Assembly (NCBI GenBank): GCA_030154185.1 | Contig: JASKKK010000017.1 | Location: 1-49,005, forward strand | Length of the DNA stretch: 49,005 nucleotides | Direction of reading: 5' to 3' | Origin: Desulfuromonadales bacterium | Lineage (GTDB): Bacteria > Desulfobacterota > Desulfuromonadia > Desulfuromonadales > Syntrophotaleaceae | The notes under the pieces: generated by a model | The model's database searches: none | The model's input: the letters and a program-made list of their open reading frames with translations, nothing else | What the model was told of the DNA's origin: nothing | Shown: positions 35,305-43,582 of the stretch, piece after piece | How positions within the stretch are numbered: position 1 is the stretch's first letter | Layout: each line of letters begins with the position of its first letter | Made by a program: the position numbers and the translations under genes

Positions 35305-36342
35305 TTAAAAAACCCGCACCGATTCGGTCCTGAACCCAAGAAATACGGCATCCCCTTCGTTGTAACGTTGCGCCATCAGAGTTTTGCGATCCATGACGGT
35401 CTTGAAACAGGCATCGCGACAGCGAACGCTGATTTCGTGCCACAATCCTGCTGGAACGATCTGTTCGATGACGCCGGAAAAACGTACATATTCGCCACCA
35501 AAGCTATCCTCGTGCTGCAGCACGATGTCTTCGGGGCGTAAAGCCAGAATGCCCTGATCGCAGGATACCGGCCCCAGCATGGGACAGTTCAACCCGCCGA
35601 ATGCGACCTTGCGGTCGGAGACCTCGGCCGCAAAGAGGTTTTTCATGCCGACGAATTCGGCCACGAAAGGATTGGCCGGACGTAGAAAAACGTCTTCGGT
35701 GGAACCGACCTGTTCCATACGGCCGTTGCGAATCACGCCGACCCGGTCGGCCAGATAAAGAGCCTCGCTGAAATCGTGGGTCACCATCATGAAGGTGATG
35801 CCGAGTTCGCCGTGCAGTTGCTTCAGCACCCGGCGGATATCCTCACGGAAATTGGGATCGAGAGCCGACAGCGGCTCGTCGAGAAGCAGAACCGAGGGGT
35901 TGATACTCAGGGCGCGGGCCAGGCAGGCCCGCTGTTTTTCACCGCCGCTTAGATGCAATGGCCGCCGATGCACGATGGCCTGCAGGCCGAGCATGTCGAC
36001 CAGGTGATCGATCCTTTGCCGGGCCTGCTGCATGTCCAGGTCGAAATAGCGCAACCCGTAACAGATATTCTCCATCACCGTCAGATGGGGAAACAGTGCG
36101 TAATCCTGATAGACGATACCGATACGCCTCCGCTCCGGAGGGTATCGCGTAATATCCCGGGCAGCCAGCCGGATGCGCCCTCCGGTAACATGTACCAGTC
36201 CGGCGATCGATTCCAGAATAACGGTTTTGCCCGACCCCGTCGGTCCGAGCAGAGCGAAGAATTCTCCCGGCGCCACACGCAGCGACACGTTCTGTACAGC
36301 AAACCCGGGCAATTTTACGGTCAAATCATCAAGTTCAATCAT
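35305..36342 (-). CDS. wtpC: tungstate/molybdate ABC transporter ATP-binding protein
   Basis: 345 residues. Powers oxyanion import. Seen: Walker A GPTGSGKT near residue 35, Q-loop YQDYALFPHL, signature LSGGEKQRACLARAL, Walker B VLLLDEPLSALD and switch His in VTHDFSEAL. A C-terminal regulatory (TOBE-like) domain of about 110 residues contains LALRPEDIVL. Many such transporters are trans-inhibited by molybdate/tungstate in this domain (family knowledge). The ATG at 36342 overlaps the wtpB stop by 4 bases and follows AAGGTGG. A longer upstream frame overlaps wtpB and is not used. Confidence 0.92.
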   Translation of the reverse strand: MIELDDLTVKLPGFAVQNVSLRVAPGEFFALLGPTGSGKTVILESIAGLVHVTGGRIRLAARDITRYPPERRRIGIVYQDYALFPHLTVMENICYGLRYFDLDMQQARQRIDHLVDMLGLQAIVHRRPLHLSGGEKQRACLARALSINPSVLLLDEPLSALDPNFREDIRRVLKQLHGELGITFMMVTHDFSEALYLADRVGVIRNGRMEQVGSTEDVFLRPANPFVAEFVGMKNLFAAEVSDRKVAFGGLNCPMLGPVSCDQGILALRPEDIVLQHEDSFGGEYVRFSGVIEQIVPAGLWHEISVRCRDACFKTVMDRKTLMAQRYNEGDAVFLGFRTESVRVF

Positions 36343-37187
36343 CGTTCCACCTTGCTCGGCAAAGAGACCAGACGCAGCAGCATGAACAGCGTCAGGCACA
36401 CCAGAATCAACCATACACCGACAGGCTGGGAATACTTGAGACCGTAGGCGGTAAACCGTTCGTACATGAGCACGGGGGCAATCATGGGATGATAGGCGAC
36501 GATCACCACCGCTCCGAACTCGCTCACCGCCCGCGCCGCGCACATGATCACGCCACCGAGCATGTGCCGCCAGCTCAAGGGAAAGGTAACGCGGAAAAAC
36601 GTCGCGGCACGGCCGGCGCCAAGACTGCGCGAAACATTTTCGAGGCGCTGCGGCACACTTTCGAAGCCTGCTTTGGCAGCGTTGAGATAAAACGGCAATC
36701 CTACAAAAGTCAGCACCACGATAATACCCGTCACGCTGCCCATGACACGCAGACCGATCTTCGCCATCATTTGCCCGAGAGGATGTCCCCGCCCCAGCAG
36801 ACTGAGAATAGCGATCCCCACTACCGGATGCGGGATCATGATGGGCAGATCGATAATGCTCTCGATCAGTTTTTTGCCGAAAAAATCATGCCGGGCCAGC
36901 AGATAGGCCAGCGGCGTTCCAACGGTAAAGGCGATCAGTGCCGCGATGACAGCGGTATAAACCGACAACCAGATGGATGACAGCACTTCCGGGTCGCGAA
37001 TGGTCTCGCCCAGGGATGCCAGCGACGGCTGGGACACCATCTGGAACAACGGCATCACGATAAACAGCAGGACCACCGTGCTACTGAAAAAGGTCACATA
37101 AAGAAAGGGGCTGCCGAGAGACATCCGCCTTTTACCGGCAGTTGCACCCGCAGCCCCCACATTGCCTCCTTGCAGTTGCATAGACAT
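36339..37187 (-). CDS. wtpB: tungstate/molybdate ABC transporter permease
   Basis: 282 residues, inner membrane. Seen: about six transmembrane segments and the EAA/coupling-helix region FESVPQRLENVSRSLGAGR (about 175), which contacts the ATPase. ARAVSEFGAVVIVAYHP follows, the conserved gate region of molybdate/tungstate permeases. It starts at the ATG at 37187, 6 bases after wtpA, and overlaps wtpC. Confidence 0.92.
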   Translation of the reverse strand: MSMQLQGGNVGAAGATAGKRRMSLGSPFLYVTFFSSTVVLLFIVMPLFQMVSQPSLASLGETIRDPEVLSSIWLSVYTAVIAALIAFTVGTPLAYLLARHDFFGKKLIESIIDLPIMIPHPVVGIAILSLLGRGHPLGQMMAKIGLRVMGSVTGIIVVLTFVGLPFYLNAAKAGFESVPQRLENVSRSLGAGRAATFFRVTFPLSWRHMLGGVIMCAARAVSEFGAVVIVAYHPMIAPVLMYERFTAYGLKYSQPVGVWLILVCLTLFMLLRLVSLPSKVER

Positions 37188-37193
37188 GCAGCC

Positions 37194-38177
37194 TTATTCC
37201 TTAACCTCGACCAGTGCCTGCAGAGATGCCGGCAGTTTCGATTTCATGTCGGCGGTCGGAACCCGAGCCGGGACAAAGGGCGGCTGTCCCATTTCGTCGA
37301 GAATCTTGAGCCCCCCTTCTGAATCGAGCAGATAGGCCAGAAACGCCTCCGCCGCTTCTTTATTGGGGGCATCCTTGATCAGGGTCACTCCGTAGGTCAC
37401 GGACTGACCGGTGCGGGTCATGAAAGTCCCGGGCTTTTTGCCGGTCACCTGAACCGTAGCCTGCTTGTAAAAGTCGTCCAATGCATAGTTGCCGAGATTG
37501 ATATGATCGTCCAGAGAGACGAACTCAAGCCCGTGCTGCACGGCCACGGAACGGTATTCCCAGGCATAGTCCATGTCGCCGTTCTGCAGCAGGGTTATCA
37601 ACTCCACCGCCTTGGGGCGAACATTCGCTTCGGGGCGATTGGCGAGGAGCTTTTCATACAGACCAGGCTGATTGTAGAATTTTTCCGCCAGCTGCAAAAC
37701 CATCAGGCTGCGATAGCCGCATGGATCGAGATTCGGCTCGGAATGCCCCCAGACCACATCCTTGCGCTGCAGGATTTCAGGCCAGTTTTCGACATTGATC
37801 TCATCGGCGTATTTGCTCTTTTCGGTGTAGCAAAGTACCAGCTGATTGGTGGCAAACCGGATATTTACGGACGCATTGCCTGGGATAAGGGTCTTGTCGA
37901 TCACGGTGTAATCGGCTGAGGCCATGATATCGGCGGTTTTGCCGGCCTCGGAAATCAACCGGGCCATCTTGGTACTGCCGCCGGCTTCACGCAGCACATC
38001 CACATCCGGATACCTGGCCTCAAAAGCCTTCTCCATGGCCGCAAAAGGGACAGACAGACTGCCGGCATGAAAAATGATCAACTTGCCGGACGGAGCGGCC
38101 AGCGCCGTCATGGGCACCGTCATCACCAGCAGCAGACAAACCATAAAACATGTGCGACGAATCGCTTTCTCCATCAT
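37194..38177 (-). CDS. wtpA: tungstate-binding protein WtpA
   Basis: 327 residues, exported (signal peptide about 1-27, cut near ALA). Seen: [49 protein letters not shown], and both metal-ligand candidates: Asp151 in PNLDPCGY and Glu207 in YAWEYRS. The fit is to the WtpA/ModA subfamily with octahedral coordination, selective for tungstate over molybdate (family knowledge). The ATG at 38177 (or the next codon at 38174) follows GAGGAGGAAG. It heads the operon wtpA-wtpB-wtpC-wtpA2. Tungsten enzymes such as aldehyde oxidoreductases are expected in such an anaerobe. Confidence 0.92.
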   Translation of the reverse strand: MMEKAIRRTCFMVCLLLVMTVPMTALAAPSGKLIIFHAGSLSVPFAAMEKAFEARYPDVDVLREAGGSTKMARLISEAGKTADIMASADYTVIDKTLIPGNASVNIRFATNQLVLCYTEKSKYADEINVENWPEILQRKDVVWGHSEPNLDPCGYRSLMVLQLAEKFYNQPGLYEKLLANRPEANVRPKAVELITLLQNGDMDYAWEYRSVAVQHGLEFVSLDDHINLGNYALDDFYKQATVQVTGKKPGTFMTRTGQSVTYGVTLIKDAPNKEAAEAFLAYLLDSEGGLKILDEMGQPPFVPARVPTADMKSKLPASLQALVEVKE

Positions 38178-38256
38178 CGTTCTTCCTCCTCACTCTTCCC
38201 GAAATGAATATGCACGTGCCCTGGTCCGGCCGGTTCGAAAAAAACGGCCGACAGAA

Positions 38257-38280
38257 CGCTATTTCCTTCGGAATATAACG
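38257..38280. promoter_or_regulatory. ModE-like dyad overlapping the wtp -10 box
   Basis: On the minus strand CGTTATATT-N6-GAAATAGCG, a 24-bp imperfect palindrome with the CGnTAT...ATAnCG ends of ModE sites. It covers the likely -10 (TATATT), so binding here would repress. Confidence 0.5.
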
Positions 38281-38301
38281 AATGGCGAGTCCAAAAGTCA
38301 A
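38272..38301 (-). promoter_or_regulatory. sigma-70-type promoter of the wtp operon
   Basis: TTGACT (38296-38301) and TATATT (38272-38277) lie 18 bases apart on the minus strand (17 if read as TTATAT), each with five of six consensus bases. They are about 95 bases before the wtpA start. Confidence 0.65.
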
Positions 38302-38304
38302 ACG

Positions 38305-38328
38305 AGTTATGTAGACACTTACATAGCG
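38305..38328. promoter_or_regulatory. ModE-like dyad upstream of the wtp -35 box
   Basis: On the minus strand CGCTATGTA-N6-TACATAACT, 24 bp. The inner 8-bp arms GCTATGTA/TACATAAC differ from a perfect palindrome by one base. It abuts the -35 box. It shares length and end pattern with the dyad at 38257-38280. Confidence 0.55.
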
Positions 38329-38368
38329 CGAAACATGATGGGAGAGAGCGGACCGGCAAGAGGTGTTT

Positions 38369-38848
38369 TTATTTAAACCGCTCGTCAGCGGTCGCCACAG
38401 CCGCCAGGTCGAGCTTGTCGGCCATCCAGCCGATGCGGATTTCGGATGCCTGATCGAGTTGAGGCACGTAGGGTTTGATATCGAGCAGAGGGGTCTTGTC
38501 GAGCACGTCGATATTTTCGATGTGCAAAACCGCCCCCTCGATGCTCAGCAGCTTGACGACGGACAGCCCGACGGGATTGGGACGCTTAGGCGCACGAGTG
38601 GAGAACAGACCGCGCGGGCGGGTATCCATGAAAGGTGTCACTTCGAGTTTGTAGCCGTCACTGCGATCGAAATGATATATCAGGATCAGGTGGGAAAAAC
38701 CGTCCAGGTCCGCAAGCCCGGAAGCGAGATCCTGGTTGAGCTCGATGCGCCCGACGGTGCCGCGGGAAGCGGAGGGCTGCACGGGGGTACCTTTAATTTC
38801 CTTGAAAGGTGTGCGAATGGTGCCGATGGGACTCAGATTGATGTTCAT
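38369..38848 (-). CDS. trmO: TsaA/TrmO-like tRNA methyltransferase
   Basis: 159 residues. TrmO methylates N6 of t6A37 in tRNA (family knowledge). Seen: SPIGTIRTPFKE at the start, GRIELNQDLASGLADLDGFSH, LILIYHFDRSD, the hallmark GLFSTRAPKRPNPVGLS, and DVLDKTPLLDIKPYVP. This single-domain form lacks the C-terminal extension of E. coli TrmO (235 residues). Such short TsaA proteins often sit next to Mo/W transport and cofactor genes, and some may have another role. The ATG at 38848 follows CAGGAG. It lies between the radical SAM fusion gene and the wtp operon, on the same strand. Confidence 0.88.
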   Translation of the reverse strand: MNINLSPIGTIRTPFKEIKGTPVQPSASRGTVGRIELNQDLASGLADLDGFSHLILIYHFDRSDGYKLEVTPFMDTRPRGLFSTRAPKRPNPVGLSVVKLLSIEGAVLHIENIDVLDKTPLLDIKPYVPQLDQASEIRIGWMADKLDLAAVATADERFK

Positions 38849-38982
38849 GCTATGCTCCTGCAAATTCTTGGAAGTTGAAAAAACGCTGTACGCCGGTTTT
38901 TTTTGCCAAGGATCCAAAATACCCAACCAAATACATTGATTCCGGCCGAAGGAATGCAAACGGGCGTGAATTTTTTCTTTTC

Positions 38983-41900
38983 TTACTCCGATCCGGCCCC
39001 CTGACTGCTGTGGACCAGACGAAATTCCTTCATCAAAGGACAACGCCCTCCCAGGCATCCATCCTTCTGTCGATGGGACGGACACCCGACCGGATTCCTG
39101 GCAGTCAGAGTGACGGGCAGCAACTTCGCAGAGAGCTGCGCGGCCTTGCGCAGGGCCAGGACAGTGTCCCGACGGCAGCAGCGCGACGCCGGCAGGGCAC
39201 TGATCTCGGCAAGCACCTCTTTTACCGCCGTCTGCACCGCTTGTCTGGCCGCCGCTTTGAGGGGATTGGCCTCCAGCAACAGGCTGAAAGCCACCCCGAC
39301 GCCGGTAGCCGCGCCGCAGACTCCCCAGAAAGCACAACTGCCGCCGACGACCTGTGCCCCGCGACGAATACCCGCCATCAGCGTCTCCTGGGAGATTTTC
39401 ATGCCGAGATTGCGAGCCGTCGCCAGGATAAGGCCGGGTACCAGGGCATGATATTCCGGACCGTTGTCGGGGAAGGACGGGTGTGCGGTAATATCCTCGA
39501 ACAGCTCAAGCATATCCGTTGCCTCGGTCATGGTGCAAGCCCGCTCAATCACCTGCCTGGCATCTTCGGCATGACAGGTATCGCATACGTAATGCCCGTT
39601 GCTGCAGATGGCACGGGTGGTCCGGACTGTTTTGCAAAAATGGCAGGACTCCTGCCGATCCTCATCGAGATACCGCAAGGGAGCGCCGCAGACCATACAG
39701 CCGGCCGCAATGCGCACCGGGTTGCGGGAGGGCTCCTGCGTTCGGGATTCCGGCGGCGTGCTGCAGCAACTCTCACCCAGATCCATATTGGTAACGGCAC
39801 CGGCCTCATCCAACTGGAACAACCCTTCTGCCGCCAGTTCCGCACGCTGTCGATCGAGAGTGGAAACGCTGCCGGGTACCAGCAGGGCGCCATCGGGTGC
39901 GACGGTCGAAAGCGGTCCGCGCCAGAGCACCCGGACCGGTTCGGAAGGAGCGGTTTTTACCGCCTGATAGGTAAGGGAAAAGAAGGGATGCCCTCCGACC
40001 ACTCGATAGGGGAAACGCTTGAGAATGCGTACCGCCGCAAAACCCGTCTCTTCGAGAATCCCCACCAGGTCACGTTGCGACAAAGCCCCGCCGATGCATT
40101 CGCCGCGCAGAATTTCGTCGTTGCGAACCACCGCATCCGGTTCCTCTTCGCACACCACATCGGAAATGACAAGACGTCCGCCGGAGCGCAGAACCCTGAA
40201 AATTTCCGAAAAAGCCCGGCGCTTGTCCGGCGAAAGATTCATGACGCAGTTGGACAGCACCACATCGACCGAAGAGTCCTCCAAAGGCAGGTTTTCCAGA
40301 TATCCCCGGCGAAACTCGAGATTGCGATAACCGAGATTCGCAGATACGGCCTCAGCACCGTTTTGCGCTGCCGTGAGCATGGGATCGAGCATGTCGATCC
40401 CGATCGCTTTGCCCCGCGCCCCCACCTGGCGGGCGGCAATAAAACATTCCACACCGCGGCCGGAGCCGAGATCGACTACCGTCTCCCCCGGTTGCAGCCG
40501 CGCATCAAGCACCGGGCTGCCGCAACCATAACCGCGGAAACGATACTTTTCGGGAATATGGGCGATGAGGACGTCATCGTAACAGACGGGATTGAGAATT
40601 TCCTCGCGGTCTTCGGTGGCCGCGGAGCGATAATAATCCTTGACGGCGGCATGACTGTCCTGTCCGGCCAGCGACAGCAGGCAGTTGGAATGCAACAAGC
40701 CCACCGCACCGTGGGCACCGCAGCTTTCGAGAATATCTCCCATTTTCAGGCGCAACCCGGGGGGGCCGCCGTCTTCCTGGCGCTGTGCGTGTCGCCTTAT
40801 CAGCCAGCAGGCTATTTGCTCGTAAAGTGGCAGATAAGGGTCGCCGCCGACAAACCGGCCGGAAGCCAGATAGCTGTGATCCAAATCGCCGCCACCCAAT
40901 AAAAATCGCCAGGGACTCGACAGATCGGCCGCGGTGGACTTGCGTATGCGGTCCAGCACCGGACTGTTGCGCCAGGCGCAAGCCAGGTCGTCGCCGATAT
41001 CGGTCGCCAGATCCGGGACCCCTACCAGGGCAGCGGAGGGATAGAGTTGCCCGTCGGGCCCTACAGCCACGGATTCCCAGGCATTGTTGGAACCGTCATG
41101 CACGGTTCCGGGAGGAGCGAATATCTGGGTCTTGAGAGCTTGCAGGTTATCGATGCCAATGCCGTGCTGCTCGGCGGCTTCCTGTGCCCGCAGCAGGTGG
41201 GGAATTATCCGATCGCTGTCCACGGCCCGTGCCGCACCACCGCGACCACGAATGAAATACCACATGAAATGCACGTTTTCGGCGCCGTGCCGGGCGGCGA
41301 AATCGACCACCGCCGGCATATCGGATAGGTTTTCGGCGGTCACGCACATGGACAGGGTAAAGGGCAGGCGTCGAAGCCCCAGCCAGTTCAACTGCTCCTT
41401 AAGCTTGCCGAAACTGCCTGCACCTCGCAAGCGATCGTGCCCTTCCCTTAAACCGTCAATGCTGATCTGCAGATGCAGCCGATCAGGGTCATATGACAGA
41501 CGCGGCAACAACCGGCTCAACAGCAAACCGTTGGTCAAAAGGACCAGGCGACTGTAGGGCAGTGCCAAAATTTCCCGTGCAATATGCTCAAAACGCCTGT
41601 GTACAAGCGGTTCGCCCCCGGTCAGGGCAAATACCCGGCAACCCAGGTCCGACGCCTGCCGTGCCAGTTCGACGACCTTTGCGGCATCGAGTTCGTCCGT
41701 ATCCGCAGGACCGGACCCGAACATACAATGTCGGCAACGCATGTTGCAGCGATTGGTGACATGAAACCAGAGTTCCCGCAACGCATCGGTCTTCAGAAAG
41801 TGGCTGCGCCCGGGATAGGAAGAAGACTGACCGCGCGGCAGACGCTGTAAAAACCGCTGGACCGCAAGTTCCGTGGAGGCGGAATCCCCCCGGAACATGG

Positions 41901-42018
41901 CCCGTAAAGCCCGATCGCCGCAAGCATTGGGCACAAACCAGCAGGGCTGTTCGGGGTTCAGATACAAAGGAAGGCCGCGCCATTCCAGACGCTGCCAGCA
42001 ATGAAGCAGGAATTCCAT
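38983..42018 (-). CDS. radical SAM / ArsM-like methyltransferase / DUF5714 fusion protein
   Basis: 1011 residues. Seen in order: (1) about 15-65, a PqqD-like segment (WFVPNACGDRALRAMF). (2) About 82-300, radical SAM core with Cys91, Cys95 and Cys98 (CNMRCRHC) and TGGEPL. (3) About 310-345, a SPASM-like stretch where the usual Cys is absent (LYPSAALVG). (4) About 465-690, a SAM methyltransferase like arsenite methyltransferase ArsM: YGCGSP (Cys499), VVDLGSGRG, GIDMLDPM, SNCVMNLS (Cys591), GECIGGAL (Cys641). These are the three positions that bind As(III) in ArsM. (5) About 745-1011, a Cys-rich C-terminus of DUF5714 type (CMVCGAPL, SCHFC, CSNGHYVCDTCH). The ATG at 42018 has AAAGG nine bases upstream and is preferred over the TTG at 42027. 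It is 29 bases from the TVP38 gene. The overall function is unknown; organoarsenical synthesis is the best guess. Confidence 0.85.
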   Translation of the reverse strand: MEFLLHCWQRLEWRGLPLYLNPEQPCWFVPNACGDRALRAMFRGDSASTELAVQRFLQRLPRGQSSSYPGRSHFLKTDALRELWFHVTNRCNMRCRHCMFGSGPADTDELDAAKVVELARQASDLGCRVFALTGGEPLVHRRFEHIAREILALPYSRLVLLTNGLLLSRLLPRLSYDPDRLHLQISIDGLREGHDRLRGAGSFGKLKEQLNWLGLRRLPFTLSMCVTAENLSDMPAVVDFAARHGAENVHFMWYFIRGRGGAARAVDSDRIIPHLLRAQEAAEQHGIGIDNLQALKTQIFAPPGTVHDGSNNAWESVAVGPDGQLYPSAALVGVPDLATDIGDDLACAWRNSPVLDRIRKSTAADLSSPWRFLLGGGDLDHSYLASGRFVGGDPYLPLYEQIACWLIRRHAQRQEDGGPPGLRLKMGDILESCGAHGAVGLLHSNCLLSLAGQDSHAAVKDYYRSAATEDREEILNPVCYDDVLIAHIPEKYRFRGYGCGSPVLDARLQPGETVVDLGSGRGVECFIAARQVGARGKAIGIDMLDPMLTAAQNGAEAVSANLGYRNLEFRRGYLENLPLEDSSVDVVLSNCVMNLSPDKRRAFSEIFRVLRSGGRLVISDVVCEEEPDAVVRNDEILRGECIGGALSQRDLVGILEETGFAAVRILKRFPYRVVGGHPFFSLTYQAVKTAPSEPVRVLWRGPLSTVAPDGALLVPGSVSTLDRQRAELAAEGLFQLDEAGAVTNMDLGESCCSTPPESRTQEPSRNPVRIAAGCMVCGAPLRYLDEDRQESCHFCKTVRTTRAICSNGHYVCDTCHAEDARQVIERACTMTEATDMLELFEDITAHPSFPDNGPEYHALVPGLILATARNLGMKISQETLMAGIRRGAQVVGGSCAFWGVCGAATGVGVAFSLLLEANPLKAAARQAVQTAVKEVLAEISALPASRCCRRDTVLALRKAAQLSAKLLPVTLTARNPVGCPSHRQKDGCLGGRCPLMKEFRLVHSSQGAGSE

Positions 42019-42047
42019 GCAAAACAACCTTTCGCTTTACCGGCGGA

Positions 42048-42764
42048 TTAAACTTTATCCCGCAATGCGGAACGTGCCAGACGGGTAACATAGAGGGTCA
42101 CCGCCACCGTTGCGGCAAGTCCGACCAGGTAGAGGATCCACTCCCCTGCCGTACGCTGTGAACCGCCGGCTCCGAGGCGAGCCAGATCTCCGGCCAGGGA
42201 ACCGAGGTAAACGTACATGATGGTTCCGGGCAGCATGCCCAGCCAGGAGGCCCAGAAATAATGGCGCAGGGAAATCCCCGTCAAGCCATAGGCGTAATTG
42301 AGCAGATTAAACGGAAAGACCGGAGAAAGCCGGGTCAACAAAACGATTTTCCAGCCTTCACGCGCCACGGCTCGATCGACGGCGTCAAATCGTGGATTCT
42401 TAGCGATCCGCACCGCGATGCGTTCACGCACCGCGGACCGCCCCAACAAAAAAGCGCACGTCGCACCGGCAATGGAAGAAACCGAAACGAGCAGCGTACC
42501 CTCGAACACCCCGAACAGCACCCCCGCCCCCAAAGTAAGGATCAGACCCGGAACCATGAAAATCGTTGCCGATACATACAACAGAAAAAACAGCAAAGCG
42601 CCCCATCCACCCAGACCGTCAATAACGGCCAAGGCCTTCTGCAGCCAATCCTGCACTCCAAAATAACGCAGCAACGCGACAACCGAAGCCAGGGCTGCCA
42701 CACCTAACAGGCTTTTCACAAGAATGGCTGTTTTTCGTCCCGGTCCATTCGATTGGCTTGTCAT
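42048..42764 (-). CDS. TVP38/TMEM64 (DedA-superfamily) membrane protein
   Basis: 238 residues. Seen: five to six hydrophobic segments; the SNARE-associated/VTT core with ATIFMVPGLILTLGAGVLFG near 70, GATCAFLLGRSAVRE, LLTRLSPVFPFNLLNYAYGLTG near 145 and WLGMLPGTIMYVYLGSLAG near 175. Family members act in membrane-lipid handling or as transporters. TVP38 genes are also common partners in arsenosugar-type clusters (family knowledge). The ATG at 42764 has GGAG five bases upstream and is preferred over 42779. It is immediately upstream of the radical SAM-ArsM fusion and surely co-transcribed. Confidence 0.88.
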   Translation of the reverse strand: MTSQSNGPGRKTAILVKSLLGVAALASVVALLRYFGVQDWLQKALAVIDGLGGWGALLFFLLYVSATIFMVPGLILTLGAGVLFGVFEGTLLVSVSSIAGATCAFLLGRSAVRERIAVRIAKNPRFDAVDRAVAREGWKIVLLTRLSPVFPFNLLNYAYGLTGISLRHYFWASWLGMLPGTIMYVYLGSLAGDLARLGAGGSQRTAGEWILYLVGLAATVAVTLYVTRLARSALRDKV

Positions 42765-43011
42765 GCAAACTCCATGCATCCGTTACAGAAAATCCCCTGT
42801 TCGAAACCGTGAAGGAGGCCCGCAAAGTCCCTGTCGCGTCGACCTTGTCGATTTCAACTTCCCACTCTAGAAAGCATATCAAATCCCTTGCCTGACTTAC
42901 CAACAAAACACCGCCCCGAAGCTTCCAAAATCGAATAGGCATCGAATATGCAAAGATACAGAACCGTTCGATGGTCCCTTATCATCATTTTCATCCCTGG
43001 AGGCAGTCTCC

Positions 43012-43575
43012 GTGAAAAGCGTTCTGGTCGTAGACGACAAGCCTGAAATTCGCCGCCGTGTGGCCGAAGCCCTGTTAAAATACGGATTTACCGATATCCT
43101 TGAAGCGGAAAATGGCCAACAGGCCATCGATATGGCTCAAGCCCACAAACCGCTGCTCATCATCATGGATTACGTTATGCCCGTTATGGATGGCATCACC
43201 GCTGCTGAAAAAATCAGCAAAAAATGCCCAACCCCCATCGTACTGCTGACCACCCGTGCAGACCAGGAAACCATCGAGAAAGCCCGCCTGGCAGGTATCA
43301 GCAACTACGTGGTGGAACCATTTCGCGAAGACCAGCTCTTTCCCGCCGTCGACCTTGCCATTCATCATTTCATCGAAGTGGCGAACCTGCGGCAGGAAGT
43401 TGCCAAACTCAAAGACACTCTCGAATCGCGCAAAATCATCGAAAAAGCCAAAGGCGCCTTGATGCAGCAGGGCATGTCCGAACAGGAGGCTTACCGCAAA
43501 ATCCAGCGCATGGCCATGAACAAACGTAAAACTCTCAAAGAAGTCGCCGAAGCCATTCTCTTGACCATGGAGTAG
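43012..43575 (+). CDS. ANTAR-domain response regulator (RNA-binding antiterminator)
   Basis: 187 residues. Seen: a receiver (1-120) with the acidic pair Asp8/Asp9, phospho-acceptor Asp53 (LLIIMDYVMPVMDG) and Thr80, but Glu102 where nearly all receivers have Lys (YVVEPF). A coiled coil follows (about 120-140), then an ANTAR domain (about 138-187; KAKGALMQQGMSEQEAYRKIQ), which binds paired stem-loops in nascent RNA. In Geobacter an ANTAR regulator (GnfR) controls nitrogen-fixation genes (family knowledge); location directly before draT-draG fits such a role. The start is GTG with GGAGG eight bases upstream. No kinase is adjacent. Confidence 0.9.
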   Translation: MKSVLVVDDKPEIRRRVAEALLKYGFTDILEAENGQQAIDMAQAHKPLLIIMDYVMPVMDGITAAEKISKKCPTPIVLLTTRADQETIEKARLAGISNYVVEPFREDQLFPAVDLAIHHFIEVANLRQEVAKLKDTLESRKIIEKAKGALMQQGMSEQEAYRKIQRMAMNKRKTLKEVAEAILLTME

Positions 43576-43582
43576 CCCTACC

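Noticed and set aside
34187..35443. 418-codon version of the second wtpA
   Set aside because: The extra N-terminus overlaps wtpC in sequence and would hide the signal peptide; the ATG at 35170 has a good ribosome site.
38875..40902. Long plus-strand open frame (675 codons) and similar ones at 287-1270, 17416-18723 and 23004-24788
   Set aside because: They are antisense shadows of strongly supported genes in GC-rich DNA; no ribosome sites and no domains.
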